Assembly: GCF_027913035.1 (NCBI RefSeq)
Contig: NZ_CP115775.1
Coordinates: 1,922,001-1,986,000 of the forward strand
Source: Paracoccus albus
GTDB lineage: Bacteria > Pseudomonadota > Alphaproteobacteria > Rhodobacterales > Rhodobacteraceae
Reading direction: 5' to 3'
Length of the DNA stretch: 64,000 bases
A model generated the notes under the pieces. That model saw nothing but the letters and a program-made list of their open reading frames with translations, was not told the DNA's origin and searched no databases. The position numbers and the translations under genes are program-made. Positions 34,655 to 43,221 of the stretch are shown piece by piece. Every line of letters starts with the position of its first letter. Within the stretch, counting starts at the first letter, position 1.

Positions 34655-35187
34655 TTCAACTCCAGAAAATCGGGGCGGAATTTGCGGATCGCGGCGACCG
34701 CACGACGCGCCGTCGCCTCTATATCAGAGGCGGAATCCGTCTTAAGCCGCAGATCAGCGCGGGCATAGATCGGGTTGCGCTTCTCGATCAGCGCCATCAG
34801 CGTGCCGCGCGGATCCTCGGTCAGCAAAAGCGGGCGGGTCGGGCGTTGGCGCACGCGGTGCCAGAGCGTGTCAATATCCGCGTCCAGCCAAACCGACAGT
34901 CCCGCCGCGCGGATCAGGGCGCGGTTCTGCGGCTGTATCCAGGCGCCGCCCCCGGTCGAGATGACACCGAGCGGACCGTCCAACAGGCGCGAAAGCACAA
35001 GCGATTCGCGGTCACGGAAGAACGCCTCGCCATCACGTGCAAATATCTCGGCAATCGACATGGCCGCCGCACGCTCTATCTCTGCATCGGTATCGGTGAA
35101 AACGACACCCAGCTGCCGCGCGATTTCCTGCCCGACAGCGGTCTTGCCGACGCCCATCATTCCGACCAGTGCGATCTGTCCCTGCAT
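34651..35187 (-). CDS. aroK: Shikimate kinase
   Basis: The 178-residue kinase has Walker A GMMGVGKTAVG at residues 9-19, the shikimate-binding DTDAEIE and FRDRESLVLSRL segments, and GGGAWIQPQNR. It phosphorylates shikimate with ATP. It is followed directly by aroB with a 4-base overlap. The upstream 115 bases separate it from the divergent small membrane protein gene at 35303. Confidence 0.95.
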   Translation of the reverse strand: MQGQIALVGMMGVGKTAVGQEIARQLGVVFTDTDAEIERAAAMSIAEIFARDGEAFFRDRESLVLSRLLDGPLGVISTGGGAWIQPQNRALIRAAGLSVWLDADIDTLWHRVRQRPTRPLLLTEDPRGTLMALIEKRNPIYARADLRLKTDSASDIEATARRAVAAIRKFRPDFLELK

Positions 35188-35302
35188 CCCTGCATCCCGT
35201 TCAATTCATGCCGTGAATGGCGTGATCTTTCCGAAAATGCCAGTTATAAAGCAGCAAAACCGGTTGAAAGCCGGGATGAGGCAGTTCGCGAAAGGGCCTA
35301 AG

Positions 35303-35539
35303 ATGCGGTTGTTGAAGTTACTGATCGGGCTGGTCGTGCTGGGGTTTCTGGCGCTTGTCGGTTTCGCCTATCTCGGCGATATGTCGCCGCGACAACAGGA
35401 AATGCGCCAGCCCGTCGCCCTTGATACCGGGGCTGCCAGCAGCACAGCGGCACCAACGGCTTCAGACCAAGCAGAAGACGAAGCGGAGGCACCACCCGAA
35501 GGCGAGGCCGCGGAAGCTGACCCGAATGATCTCGATTAA
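35303..35539 (+). CDS. Small single-pass membrane protein with acidic tail
   Basis: The 78-residue protein has one N-terminal membrane helix (LLKLLIGLVVLGFLALVGFA), a short segment YLGDMSPRQQEMRQPVALD and a low-complexity Ala/Glu/Asp tail (EDEAEAPPEGEAAEADPND). A similar YxGDMxPxQ segment recurs in small proteins encoded ahead of xerD in Rhodobacteraceae, so I think it is real. AAAGGG lies 7 bases before the ATG. Its 3' end overlaps the next gene by 14 bases in another frame. The function is unknown; a membrane-anchored periplasmic acidic tail is the likely topology. Confidence 0.7.
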   Translation: MRLLKLLIGLVVLGFLALVGFAYLGDMSPRQQEMRQPVALDTGAASSTAAPTASDQAEDEAEAPPEGEAAEADPNDLD

Positions 35540-37139
35540 GCGGTTTGTCACAATCAACGGATTGGCGCTGCTCCTTTCTACGGCAGCGTTGACCGCACCT
35601 TTGTCAGCACAGCAGGGGCCACTTTCGGCGAATGACTGGCTCAGCAGCGGGCGACCGCCTTCGCGCGATTCAAGCGCGTGGCGTCCGGGCGATCCGGTGC
35701 CCCCGGATGCGCAACGTCTGCGGGTTGAGGATCAGGCCGAACCGGGTGCCGGGCCTGACGATGTGGCCCAAACTGCGGCGACGGTGCCCATTGCCGTCCG
35801 CCGCCTGAATGCAGCCGATCCAGATGGGGCAGGCATAATCTCGGCCCGTCAGGCCGGGCTGCCAGAGGATTTCTGGGCTGGCACCGATCTGAAGACGGCG
35901 ACGCGGATGATCGGCGCGGCGCCGACCCTTCCCGCTTCGGCCCAGATTGCCCGCCGCATTCTTGAAGCCCAGCTTGCCCCCCCGGATATGCCTGCCGATC
36001 AGCCCGCCGGTGAATTTTTCGCACTGCGCGTCGATCAGCTGGTCAGTGACGGTGCCCTGCCCTCTGCCCGTGACCTGCTGCAAGGCGCGGGTCAGGATAA
36101 CACCGAAACATTCAGGCGGCTGTTCGACCTGTCCCTTCTTCTGGGTGGTGAGGAACAAACCTGCCGCAAGATGAACGACGAAACCGGCATTCTCAGCGAT
36201 CCCTCGGTGCGCATCTTCTGTCTGGCACAACAGGGGGACTGGAATGCCGCCGCCGTCCTGTATGTGGGCGCCAAACGGCTTGGCCTGATCGACGCGCATA
36301 TGACAGAGCTTCTGTCTCACTATCTTGACGATGCCAGTTCGGAAAGTGGTGAGGTTCTGACGCCGCCGGAAAAGATGACACCGCTTGCCTTCCGCCTGCA
36401 CGAGGCGATCGGGCAGCCGCTGCCGACAGGCGATCTGCCTGTCGCCTATGCCTGGGCCGATCTGGAAAACCACTCCGGCTGGAAAGCGCAGCTTGAGGCG
36501 GCAGAGCGTCTGGCCCGCGCCCGCGCCCTGCCCGCTTCCATTCTGTATCAGCTTTACACCTCGCAACGGCCTGCAGCGTCAGGCGGGGTGTGGGAACGTG
36601 CGGCAGCGGTCCAGGCACTGGATGCCGCATTGCTGACACAGGACCCGGCGCGGATCGGCCCCGCCCTGACTGCGGCGTTTCAGCGAATGGAACAGGCCGG
36701 TCTGCGCGACAGCTTTGCCGATATGATGGCAGATCGTCTGCAACCGGATACCCTTGTTGCAGAGGCCGCGCATCTGGCGCTTTGGCTGCGGCTTTGGTCC
36801 GGAGAGACAGAGGTGGCACGCGCCCCTGAAGACAAGCTTGACAGGGCCCTTCTGGCGCTTGCGACGGGCGGCCAGCCAGAGCCCCTTACACCGGCGCTTG
36901 GTGCACTGGCACCGATCTTTGCGACCGAATTGCCGCCGCAGCCAGACCCGGATGACGGCATCGCGCTTGCACCGGCGTTATACGGCGCGCTTGCCGATGC
37001 TGATGCGGGGACGCAGGGCGATGTCACGCGGGCTGTGCGCGGCGTTCGGATGCTGCGCGAATTGGGCCTGATCGCCGATGCCCGCCGCGTCGCCACGCAG
37101 ATCGCGCTTGATCCCCTTTTGAAGGCAGCCGCGGAATGA
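35526..37139 (+). CDS. Large exported helical-repeat protein of unknown function
   Basis: From ATG 35526 the protein has 537 residues: signal peptide (FVTINGLALLLSTAALTAPL, cleavage near SAQQ), then an Ala/Leu/Asp-rich, mostly helical body reminiscent of TPR/SEL1-like repeats but without clear consensus. The region REDILQGAGQDNTETFRRLF-like to CRKMNDETGILSDPSVRIFC suggests stacked helix pairs and contains the only cysteine pair. It overlaps the small membrane protein upstream by 14 bases and xerD downstream by 4 bases (ATGA), so it is part of a tightly coupled unit. I do not recognise a family with known function; a periplasmic scaffold role is conceivable. Confidence 0.72.
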   Translation: MISIKRFVTINGLALLLSTAALTAPLSAQQGPLSANDWLSSGRPPSRDSSAWRPGDPVPPDAQRLRVEDQAEPGAGPDDVAQTAATVPIAVRRLNAADPDGAGIISARQAGLPEDFWAGTDLKTATRMIGAAPTLPASAQIARRILEAQLAPPDMPADQPAGEFFALRVDQLVSDGALPSARDLLQGAGQDNTETFRRLFDLSLLLGGEEQTCRKMNDETGILSDPSVRIFCLAQQGDWNAAAVLYVGAKRLGLIDAHMTELLSHYLDDASSESGEVLTPPEKMTPLAFRLHEAIGQPLPTGDLPVAYAWADLENHSGWKAQLEAAERLARARALPASILYQLYTSQRPAASGGVWERAAAVQALDAALLTQDPARIGPALTAAFQRMEQAGLRDSFADMMADRLQPDTLVAEAAHLALWLRLWSGETEVARAPEDKLDRALLALATGGQPEPLTPALGALAPIFATELPPQPDPDDGIALAPALYGALADADAGTQGDVTRAVRGVRMLRELGLIADARRVATQIALDPLLKAAAE

Positions 37140-38074
37140 CCGCGCTCAAGACCCGCATAGCGACGTTTCTTGATGCTCAGGCAGCCGAAGCGGGCGCGGC
37201 CAGAAACACCGTTCTCAGCTATGGTCGCGATCTGGCGGATTTTGCCGATTGGCTGACCGCCAACAAGTTGGGTTTCGAAGCGATCAGCCGTGATTGCATC
37301 GTCGACTACCTCGCCCATTGCGAGGCGCAGGGGCTGGCCCGCGCGACACGCGCCCGCCGGTTGTCGGCCATCCGCCAGTTCACCAGCTTTGCCCTTGAGG
37401 AAGGATGGCGCAACGACGATCCAGCCATTCGCATCACCGGTCCGGGCAAGACGCAGCGCCTGCCCAAGGTGCTGTCACAAGACGAGGTGACACGGCTTCT
37501 GGACGCCGTGCCCGACACCGGCCGCACAGAGGTCGATCGCGCCCGCAACCGCTGCCTTATCGAATTGCTTTATGCCACTGGGATGCGGGTCAGCGAGCTC
37601 GTTTCGCTTCCGGTCGCGGCGACGCGCGGCGATCCGCAACTGCTGCTGATCAAGGGCAAGGGCGGGAAAGAGCGTATGGTGCCCTTGTCCAATGCCGCCC
37701 GCGATGCGCTGACCGATTGGCTGCGCCATCGCGACAATGCGGCAAAGGATACGCCGCTTGGCAAGCTTGTCACGGGCAAAGGCGCGCGCTTCCTGTTTCC
37801 GGCGGCCTCCAAGACCGGGCATATGGCGCGAAAGTCGATGAATGACCTGATCCGCGACCTTGCCTTGTCGGCGGGAATAGACCCTGCGCGTGTAACACCT
37901 CATGTCATCCGCCACGCATTCGCCACGCATCTGCTGGAGGGCGGCGCCGATCTTCGTGCCATCCAGACCCTGCTGGGACATGCTGATTTATCGACGACGG
38001 AAATCTATACCCATGTGCTGGATGCGCGAATGCGTGATCTGGTACTGAACCATCATCCACTTGCCCGCGTTTGA
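37136..38074 (+). CDS. xerD: Tyrosine recombinase XerD
   Basis: The 312-residue recombinase has the N-terminal SAM-like core-binding domain (residues 5-95) and the catalytic domain with Arg151 (GMRVSELV), Lys175 (IKGKGGKER), His256 and Arg259 (HVIRH), His282 (LLGHADLSTTEIYTHV) and nucleophile Tyr291. With XerC it resolves chromosome dimers at dif under FtsK control. Catalytic set and length are complete, and the conserved chromosomal context argues against a phage integrase. Whether it is XerC or XerD by strict naming is a minor uncertainty. Its start overlaps the preceding gene by 4 bases. Confidence 0.9.
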   Translation: MTALKTRIATFLDAQAAEAGAARNTVLSYGRDLADFADWLTANKLGFEAISRDCIVDYLAHCEAQGLARATRARRLSAIRQFTSFALEEGWRNDDPAIRITGPGKTQRLPKVLSQDEVTRLLDAVPDTGRTEVDRARNRCLIELLYATGMRVSELVSLPVAATRGDPQLLLIKGKGGKERMVPLSNAARDALTDWLRHRDNAAKDTPLGKLVTGKGARFLFPAASKTGHMARKSMNDLIRDLALSAGIDPARVTPHVIRHAFATHLLEGGADLRAIQTLLGHADLSTTEIYTHVLDARMRDLVLNHHPLARV

Positions 38075-38081
38075 CCGCATC

Positions 38082-39461
38082 ATGATGACCCCATACCTGA
38101 CTTTCTCCGCAGCCGCTGCTGCACAGACCCCCGCCCCGCCGACCGAGGCCACCGGAGCAAGCCCGATGATCTGGGCATTCGGCATCGCGATCCTTTGCCT
38201 GCTGGTCGGATCGGCCTTCTTTTCGGCATCGGAAACCGCGCTGACAGCGGCCAGCCGCGCCAAGCTGCGCAACCGGGCCGACAAGGGCGATCACGGTGCG
38301 GAAGCCGCGCTGAACGTCACCCGCGACAGCGACCGGCTGATCGGGGCGATCCTGCTTGGCAATAACGTTCTGAATATTCTGTCAGCATCTCTGGCGACGG
38401 CGTTGTTTACGGCACTCTTCGGCTCTAGCGGTGTGGCGATTGCGACCTTTGTGATGACAATTCTGGTGCTGATCTTTGCCGAGGTGATGCCCAAATCCTA
38501 TGCCATCGCCAACTCGGAATCGCTGGCGTCTTTGGTTGCGCGACCGATGTCCATCGTCATGCGGCTGCTGTCGCCCATCGTGATGATCGTGCGTGCCATT
38601 GTGCGTGCGATCATGCGCGTGTTCGGGCTGCAAAGCGATCCCGACGCGAATATGTTCTCTGTCCACGAGGAAATCGCAGGCGCGCTGTCCATCGGCGCGG
38701 AATCCGGCGCGGTGGAGAAAGAGGACCGCGACCGCCTGCTGGGTGCGCTCGATCTCGGCAATCGGACGGTGGACGAGATCATGAAGCACCGATCCGAAAT
38801 CCAGATGATCGACGCCGAGCTGGCACCGGCAACGATTCTGGAAACGGTGCTGACCAGCCCGCATACCCGCCTGCCCGTCTACAAGACAGAGCGCGAGAAT
38901 GTCGTCGGCGTCATTCACGCCAAGGACGTGCTGCGTGCGATCCATAAATCCGCCTACGATAACAAAGGCGATCCCGCCGATGCCGTGCGCGATTTCGATG
39001 TGATGTCTGTGGCGATGAAACCCTATTTCGTGCCCGACACGACGGCGCTTGACGAACAGATGCGCGAATTTCTGAAGCGGCGCACGCATTTCGCGCTCGT
39101 CGTCGATGAATATGGCGCGTTGCGCGGTCTGATCACGCTGGAAGACATCATCGAAGAAATCGTGGGCGAGATTGCAGACGAACATGATACCGAAGCCGAT
39201 CACGACCTGAAACCCGGCCCCAATGGTGACTATCTGATCGACGGCTCCATGACGATCCGCGACCTGAATCGTGCACTGGATTGGAACCTGCCGGATGAAG
39301 AAGCCAATACCGTGGCCGGTCTGGTGATCCATATGGCGCAATCGATTCCGTCTCAGGGACAGGTCTTTTCGTTCCACGGCTACCGGTTCGAAGTGGTGAC
39401 GCGGAAGGAAAACCGGATCACCAAGCTGCGCATCCGCCCGCTGGCCGCACCCGCAGATTAA
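38082..39461 (+). CDS. CNNM/CBS/CorC-domain membrane transporter (HlyC/CorC family)
   Basis: The 459-residue protein has an N-terminal CNNM (DUF21) membrane domain with four helices (MIWAFGIAILCLLVGSAFFS; ILLGNNVLNILSASLATALF), the acidic-helix bundle, two CBS domains (about 220-345, FVPDTTALDEQMREFLKRRT) and a C-terminal CorC_HlyC domain (DYLIDGSMTIRDLNRALDW). Family members export magnesium or cobalt, or modulate such transport; the old 'hemolysin' name is misleading. I chose the ATG at 38082, 7 bases after the xerD stop. Its end overlaps the convergent glycosyltransferase gene by 4 bases. Confidence 0.88.
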   Translation: MMTPYLTFSAAAAAQTPAPPTEATGASPMIWAFGIAILCLLVGSAFFSASETALTAASRAKLRNRADKGDHGAEAALNVTRDSDRLIGAILLGNNVLNILSASLATALFTALFGSSGVAIATFVMTILVLIFAEVMPKSYAIANSESLASLVARPMSIVMRLLSPIVMIVRAIVRAIMRVFGLQSDPDANMFSVHEEIAGALSIGAESGAVEKEDRDRLLGALDLGNRTVDEIMKHRSEIQMIDAELAPATILETVLTSPHTRLPVYKTERENVVGVIHAKDVLRAIHKSAYDNKGDPADAVRDFDVMSVAMKPYFVPDTTALDEQMREFLKRRTHFALVVDEYGALRGLITLEDIIEEIVGEIADEHDTEADHDLKPGPNGDYLIDGSMTIRDLNRALDWNLPDEEANTVAGLVIHMAQSIPSQGQVFSFHGYRFEVVTRKENRITKLRIRPLAAPAD

Positions 39462-41113
39462 CTTCCTGCCAGTGCAGCGGCCAGTGCGGGGCTACGCCGG
39501 ATAGCGTTTGCAAACAGCTCATCACGCCGGGACATCAGGTCAAGATACCAGTCACGACGATGGGCAACCTGCTGGGCCATCATGCGGCCCTGCCTGACCT
39601 CTTCCCATGCCGTAGATGCAACGCGGGTGCGCAGTGCCGGATCGGCCGCGAGTTCGATCAGTAAGTTCGACCAATCCTCTGGTTTGCGGACGATAAAGCC
39701 GTTCTCCCCATGCCGGATCGTCGCTTCATATACCGCCGGAGAGGCCACGGCGACGACACCCCTGCTGGACGCCTCGACCCATTTGACATCGGATTTGCCC
39801 AATTCATCCGGCAGGCCCTCCAGCGGCATCAGCAGAATGTCGCATTGGCCAAGCAGATCCAGATAGTCGCGATAGGGCAAAAACTCCCGGAATCGTTTAC
39901 CCTCGCCGGGCAGAGCGTCGAAAAACACCCGGTCATGGATGACATCCATCTGCAGGTCGGGCACCGCCTCTATTGCCGGTGCCATCAGCGCCGCAAGTTG
40001 GTCCGATCCGGTCCTGTTCAGCCCCCCGTAAAGCACGCGCAATGGTCCCGGTTCATGCTGACGGATCGGCGCCAGATCCTCTGCTCCATTCGGGAAAACC
40101 CTGACTTCCGGGTTCCAGCGGCCAAACTGCTGCGCCAGAACCGGGGTGGAGGTCTGTACCGCATGTGCAAGTGCCATATTGCGCGCATAGATATGCGGAA
40201 CGTCCACCCGTGGCAGCACGCGGGCGACCAGCGAGGGATCATCGTCATATTCGATGACCACGATGATGCCCTTACGCTGACACTCGGCAACGTAGTCTAG
40301 AATACGCCGGGGATCTGAAACGCGGGGGCGTTGCAAAAGCACGATTCCGCCAGCCGTGCCGAAATCGGGAACGGTCAGATCTTTTACGCTATGGCTGACT
40401 TGTATTGCGGGCTCTGCCGACAGCGCTTCAGCTGGAATGCGCGTGCGCACATCCATTCCGACTGCAAGCTCTGAAAGATGGAAACGCACGGGCGGCGCGA
40501 TTGACTCAGCCGGAAAAGGACGCGTCGCAACAGCGACGAAATGGGTTGTGAGCAAACGTAGTTCTAACTGGTTGAGGTCCGTTCCGCTTTCGATCCCGAC
40601 CCGCATCAGGCCGTCGAAGCATTGCCTGTCCGAAACCGGCAGCCGCCTTCCCCGCACCCGCTGCAAGACAAGGCCGCATCCCTTCATCAGCGCGGGGATT
40701 TGTTCCTGCTGCATAGCCGCAGGCGTGACGGGCTGACCTGCAAGCCGATCGCACATCCGCGACCAATGTGCGTCATTCTCAAAACTCGCGACCAATTGCC
40801 CGCCGGGCTTCAGGCGTGCGGCAAGTTGGTCAAAAAGCAGCACCGGGTCTTTCGAACCCTCTGCCGTTCCATTCAGCACAACAAGGTCAAACAAACCATC
40901 CGGATCATTTGCCAGCCCTTCGGGGTCCAGCACTCCGTCCACATCATCCGGATCGCAGTTACCAAGCGCCGTCAAATGCACCAGAGGATTGCGACGCCGA
41001 TAGGCCCGCGCCAAGGACCCGCCGTTGCAGATCAGCACATCACGCGCCGAAAGCGGCATCAGTGCCAGAAGCTCGGGGATATAATCCTGATCGTCATGCT
41101 GCGTGTTCTGCAT
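39458..41113 (-). CDS. Methyltransferase-like / GT-B glycosyltransferase fusion
   Basis: The protein has 551 residues. Residues 1 to about 200 look like a class I methyltransferase fold (DLVVLNGTAEGSKDPVLLFD, LKPGGQLVASFENDAHW). The SAM-binding loop is degenerate, with RDVLICNGGSLARAY in place of the usual E/D-x-G-x-G-x-G. From about residue 240 it is a GT-B glycosyltransferase of the GT4-like type (VRVFPNGAEDLAP, LRVLYGGLNRTGSDQL, ILLMPLEGLPDELGKSDVKW, and a final E-A-x-x-x-G segment). It may modify polysaccharide or a glycan attached to lipid or protein, but the acceptor is unknown. No polysaccharide genes lie beside it; the ABC-F gene ends 33 bases before its start. Confidence 0.78.
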   Translation of the reverse strand: MQNTQHDDQDYIPELLALMPLSARDVLICNGGSLARAYRRRNPLVHLTALGNCDPDDVDGVLDPEGLANDPDGLFDLVVLNGTAEGSKDPVLLFDQLAARLKPGGQLVASFENDAHWSRMCDRLAGQPVTPAAMQQEQIPALMKGCGLVLQRVRGRRLPVSDRQCFDGLMRVGIESGTDLNQLELRLLTTHFVAVATRPFPAESIAPPVRFHLSELAVGMDVRTRIPAEALSAEPAIQVSHSVKDLTVPDFGTAGGIVLLQRPRVSDPRRILDYVAECQRKGIIVVIEYDDDPSLVARVLPRVDVPHIYARNMALAHAVQTSTPVLAQQFGRWNPEVRVFPNGAEDLAPIRQHEPGPLRVLYGGLNRTGSDQLAALMAPAIEAVPDLQMDVIHDRVFFDALPGEGKRFREFLPYRDYLDLLGQCDILLMPLEGLPDELGKSDVKWVEASSRGVVAVASPAVYEATIRHGENGFIVRKPEDWSNLLIELAADPALRTRVASTAWEEVRQGRMMAQQVAHRRDWYLDLMSRRDELFANAIRRSPALAAALAGS

Positions 41114-41145
41114 ATTCTACCTTTAAGATGCAGAACGTCCGTCTG

Positions 41146-42960
41146 TCAGCCTGCCTTATCGGCCAGTAGCAGCCATTCTTCTTCGGCCGAGTCAAGTGCC
41201 GCCTGCCGCTCGGCCAGTGCTTCCGTCGCCTTCTGGGCCTTGGCCGGTGCCTCGTTATAGATTTCTGAATTCGAAAGGAATTCTGATAACTTGGCGATCT
41301 CTGTCTCCAGCCGGGATATCACGGCAGGCAGCTCTTCCAGCCGGTGCTTCTCGGTAAAGCTCAGGCCGGTTTTCGGGGGCCTTTCACGCGCCGGGACAGT
41401 GCTTGCCGGGGCCGGACGCGGCTTATCGGGCTGTGGCACGGGCGCGCGCGCCGGCTCTCGCTGCGCGCGATAATCGCTCCACCCGCCGGGGTAGATGATT
41501 GCCCGCCCGTCGCCCTCCATCGCCACGGTGCTGGTTGCGACGCGGTCGATGAAATCGCGGTCATGGCTGACCAGCAGAACGGTGCCGTCATATTCGCCCA
41601 GAATATCCTGAAGCAGGTCGAGCGTTTCGACATCCAGATCGTTTGTCGGCTCGTCCAGAACCAGCAGGTTGGACGGTCGCGCCATGATACGCGCCAGCAG
41701 CAATCTCGCCTTTTCGCCACCCGACAGGCTGCCGACGGGCGCACGCATCTGCGCGTCGTCGAACAGGAAATCCTTCAGATAGCCGACGACATGGCGCGGC
41801 GTTCCGCGCACCATCACCTGATCCGCACGGCCAGAAACCGCCATGCCGGGATCGGTCGTCATCGCATCCCAAAGGCTGATTTCGGGATTGATCGCGCTGC
41901 GGGCCTGATCGAAAACGGCAATGTCCAGATTGGTGCCATGCACGACGGTCCCGGAATCCGGCTCGACCTCGCCCGTCAGCATCTTGATCAGCGTCGTCTT
42001 ACCGACACCGTTCGGCCCGACAAAGGCGACACGATCACCACGCAGGACGCGCAGATCAAAGGGCCGCAGCAGCACGCGGTCGCCGAATGCTTTCGAAATC
42101 CCTTTCGCCTCGATCACGCGCTTGCCCGATTGCGGGCCTGCATCCAGTGCCATCACGGCCGCTCCCTGACGCCGGATCTGGGCGGCACGTTCGGCACGCA
42201 GATCCTGCAGTGCCCTGACACGGCCCATGTTGCGCTTGCGCCTTGCGCTGATTCCTTCGACGGCCCATCGCGCCTCTGCCTTGATCTTGCGGTCAAGCTT
42301 GTGACGCGCCTCATCCTCGGCCGCCCAGGTCGCTTCCCGCCAATCCTCGAACGCCTCGAAGCCCTTGTCCTGACGCCGCACCTCTCCTCTGTCGATCCAC
42401 AGGGTCGAGCGTGTCAGAGCACGCAGGAAAGCGCGGTCGTGGCTGATCAGCACAAAGGCGGCACGGGTCTGGGACAGCTGTTCTTCCAGCCAGCCGATCG
42501 CCTCGATATCAAGGTGGTTCGTCGGCTCATCCAGCAGCATCAGCTCTGGCGCGTCGGCCAGCAGCCGCGCAAGGGCCGCGCGCCGCCGTTCTCCGCCCGA
42601 TGCCGTGGCAACGGGGCGGGATGCGTCGAATTTCAGGCCCTCTGCCGCCATTTCCACGCGGTAAATCTCACCCGGCAGCAAGGTTGCCGCAGCAAAATCG
42701 CCCAGTGTTTCGAACCCGGACAGATCCGGTTCCTGCTCCATATAGCCGACGCTGACACCGGCAGGTGTGACCACCTCACCCCGGTCAGGTTCGACCAGAC
42801 CCGCCATCACCTTCATCAATGTCGATTTACCAGAGCCGTTTCGCCCGACAAGCGCAACACGCTCACCCGGCTGAATGGTCATGTTCAGGTTGTCGAAAAC
42901 CGGATTGCCGCCGAAGGTCAGCGAAATATCGGTAAGCTGAAGAAGAGGTGCGCGTGCCAT
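41146..42960 (-). CDS. uup: ABC-F ATPase, Uup type
   Basis: The 604-residue soluble protein has two ABC ATPase domains. The first Walker A is GRNGSGKSTLMKV with signature ATASGGERRRAALARLL; the second Walker A is GPNGVGKTTLIKM with signature GSLSGGEKARLLLARIM. The domains are joined by a linker, and a C-terminal coiled coil (KHRLEELPAVISRLETEIAK) is typical of Uup. ABC-F proteins act on ribosomes and DNA-structure stability; Uup mutants affect transposon excision. I chose the ATG at 42960 (MARAPLLQL) as the conserved start. There are no membrane segments, so it is not a transporter. Confidence 0.9.
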   Translation of the reverse strand: MARAPLLQLTDISLTFGGNPVFDNLNMTIQPGERVALVGRNGSGKSTLMKVMAGLVEPDRGEVVTPAGVSVGYMEQEPDLSGFETLGDFAAATLLPGEIYRVEMAAEGLKFDASRPVATASGGERRRAALARLLADAPELMLLDEPTNHLDIEAIGWLEEQLSQTRAAFVLISHDRAFLRALTRSTLWIDRGEVRRQDKGFEAFEDWREATWAAEDEARHKLDRKIKAEARWAVEGISARRKRNMGRVRALQDLRAERAAQIRRQGAAVMALDAGPQSGKRVIEAKGISKAFGDRVLLRPFDLRVLRGDRVAFVGPNGVGKTTLIKMLTGEVEPDSGTVVHGTNLDIAVFDQARSAINPEISLWDAMTTDPGMAVSGRADQVMVRGTPRHVVGYLKDFLFDDAQMRAPVGSLSGGEKARLLLARIMARPSNLLVLDEPTNDLDVETLDLLQDILGEYDGTVLLVSHDRDFIDRVATSTVAMEGDGRAIIYPGGWSDYRAQREPARAPVPQPDKPRPAPASTVPARERPPKTGLSFTEKHRLEELPAVISRLETEIAKLSEFLSNSEIYNEAPAKAQKATEALAERQAALDSAEEEWLLLADKAG

Positions 42961-43049
42961 GCCCTGCGCGTTATCCGCCCTGCCCGACCAGGTCAATCGC
43001 CATGCTCGGAGAATTCCCGCCGTATTTATCATAGTATTTTAATCAACCA

Positions 43050-43186
43050 TTGACGGCGCCCGATTTCCGACGGATTGTGGGCGGACCCGTGCGGCTGGGT
43101 ACCTTCCCTAGCCCTTGCTGCGCGGGCACCTGCTGACCCCTCGCAGGCTCTCGACGTCCGGCCGCCTTGCGCGACCGGACGTTTTG
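43050..43186 (+). ncRNA. Candidate short terminated RNA or leader upstream of the nucleoside hydrolase
   Basis: TTGACG at 43050-43055 and GATTGT at 43073-43078 (17-base spacing) resemble a promoter. About 75 bases further, a perfect 8-bp hairpin (ACGTCCGG at 43154-43161, CCGGACGT at 43175-43182) is followed by TTTGAT. A transcript of about 100 bases would end 36 bases before the next start codon. It could be an independent sRNA, or an attenuated leader for the nucleoside hydrolase. I compared it by eye with SRP RNA and common riboswitches and found no match. Confidence 0.3.
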
Positions 43187-43221
43187 ATATGAGGTGCTGG
43201 CAAAAGATCAAAGGGACGCGC

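Noticed and set aside
43050..43186. SRP (4.5S) RNA in the region before the nucleoside hydrolase
   Set aside because: The conserved CAGG-x-CCGGAAGG-x-AGCA apical motif is not present on either strand in the right order.
43075..43221. Longer N-terminus for the nucleoside hydrolase starting at 43075
   Set aside because: The extra 49 residues are unconserved and cross the hairpin; a good RBS and the family start lie at 43222.
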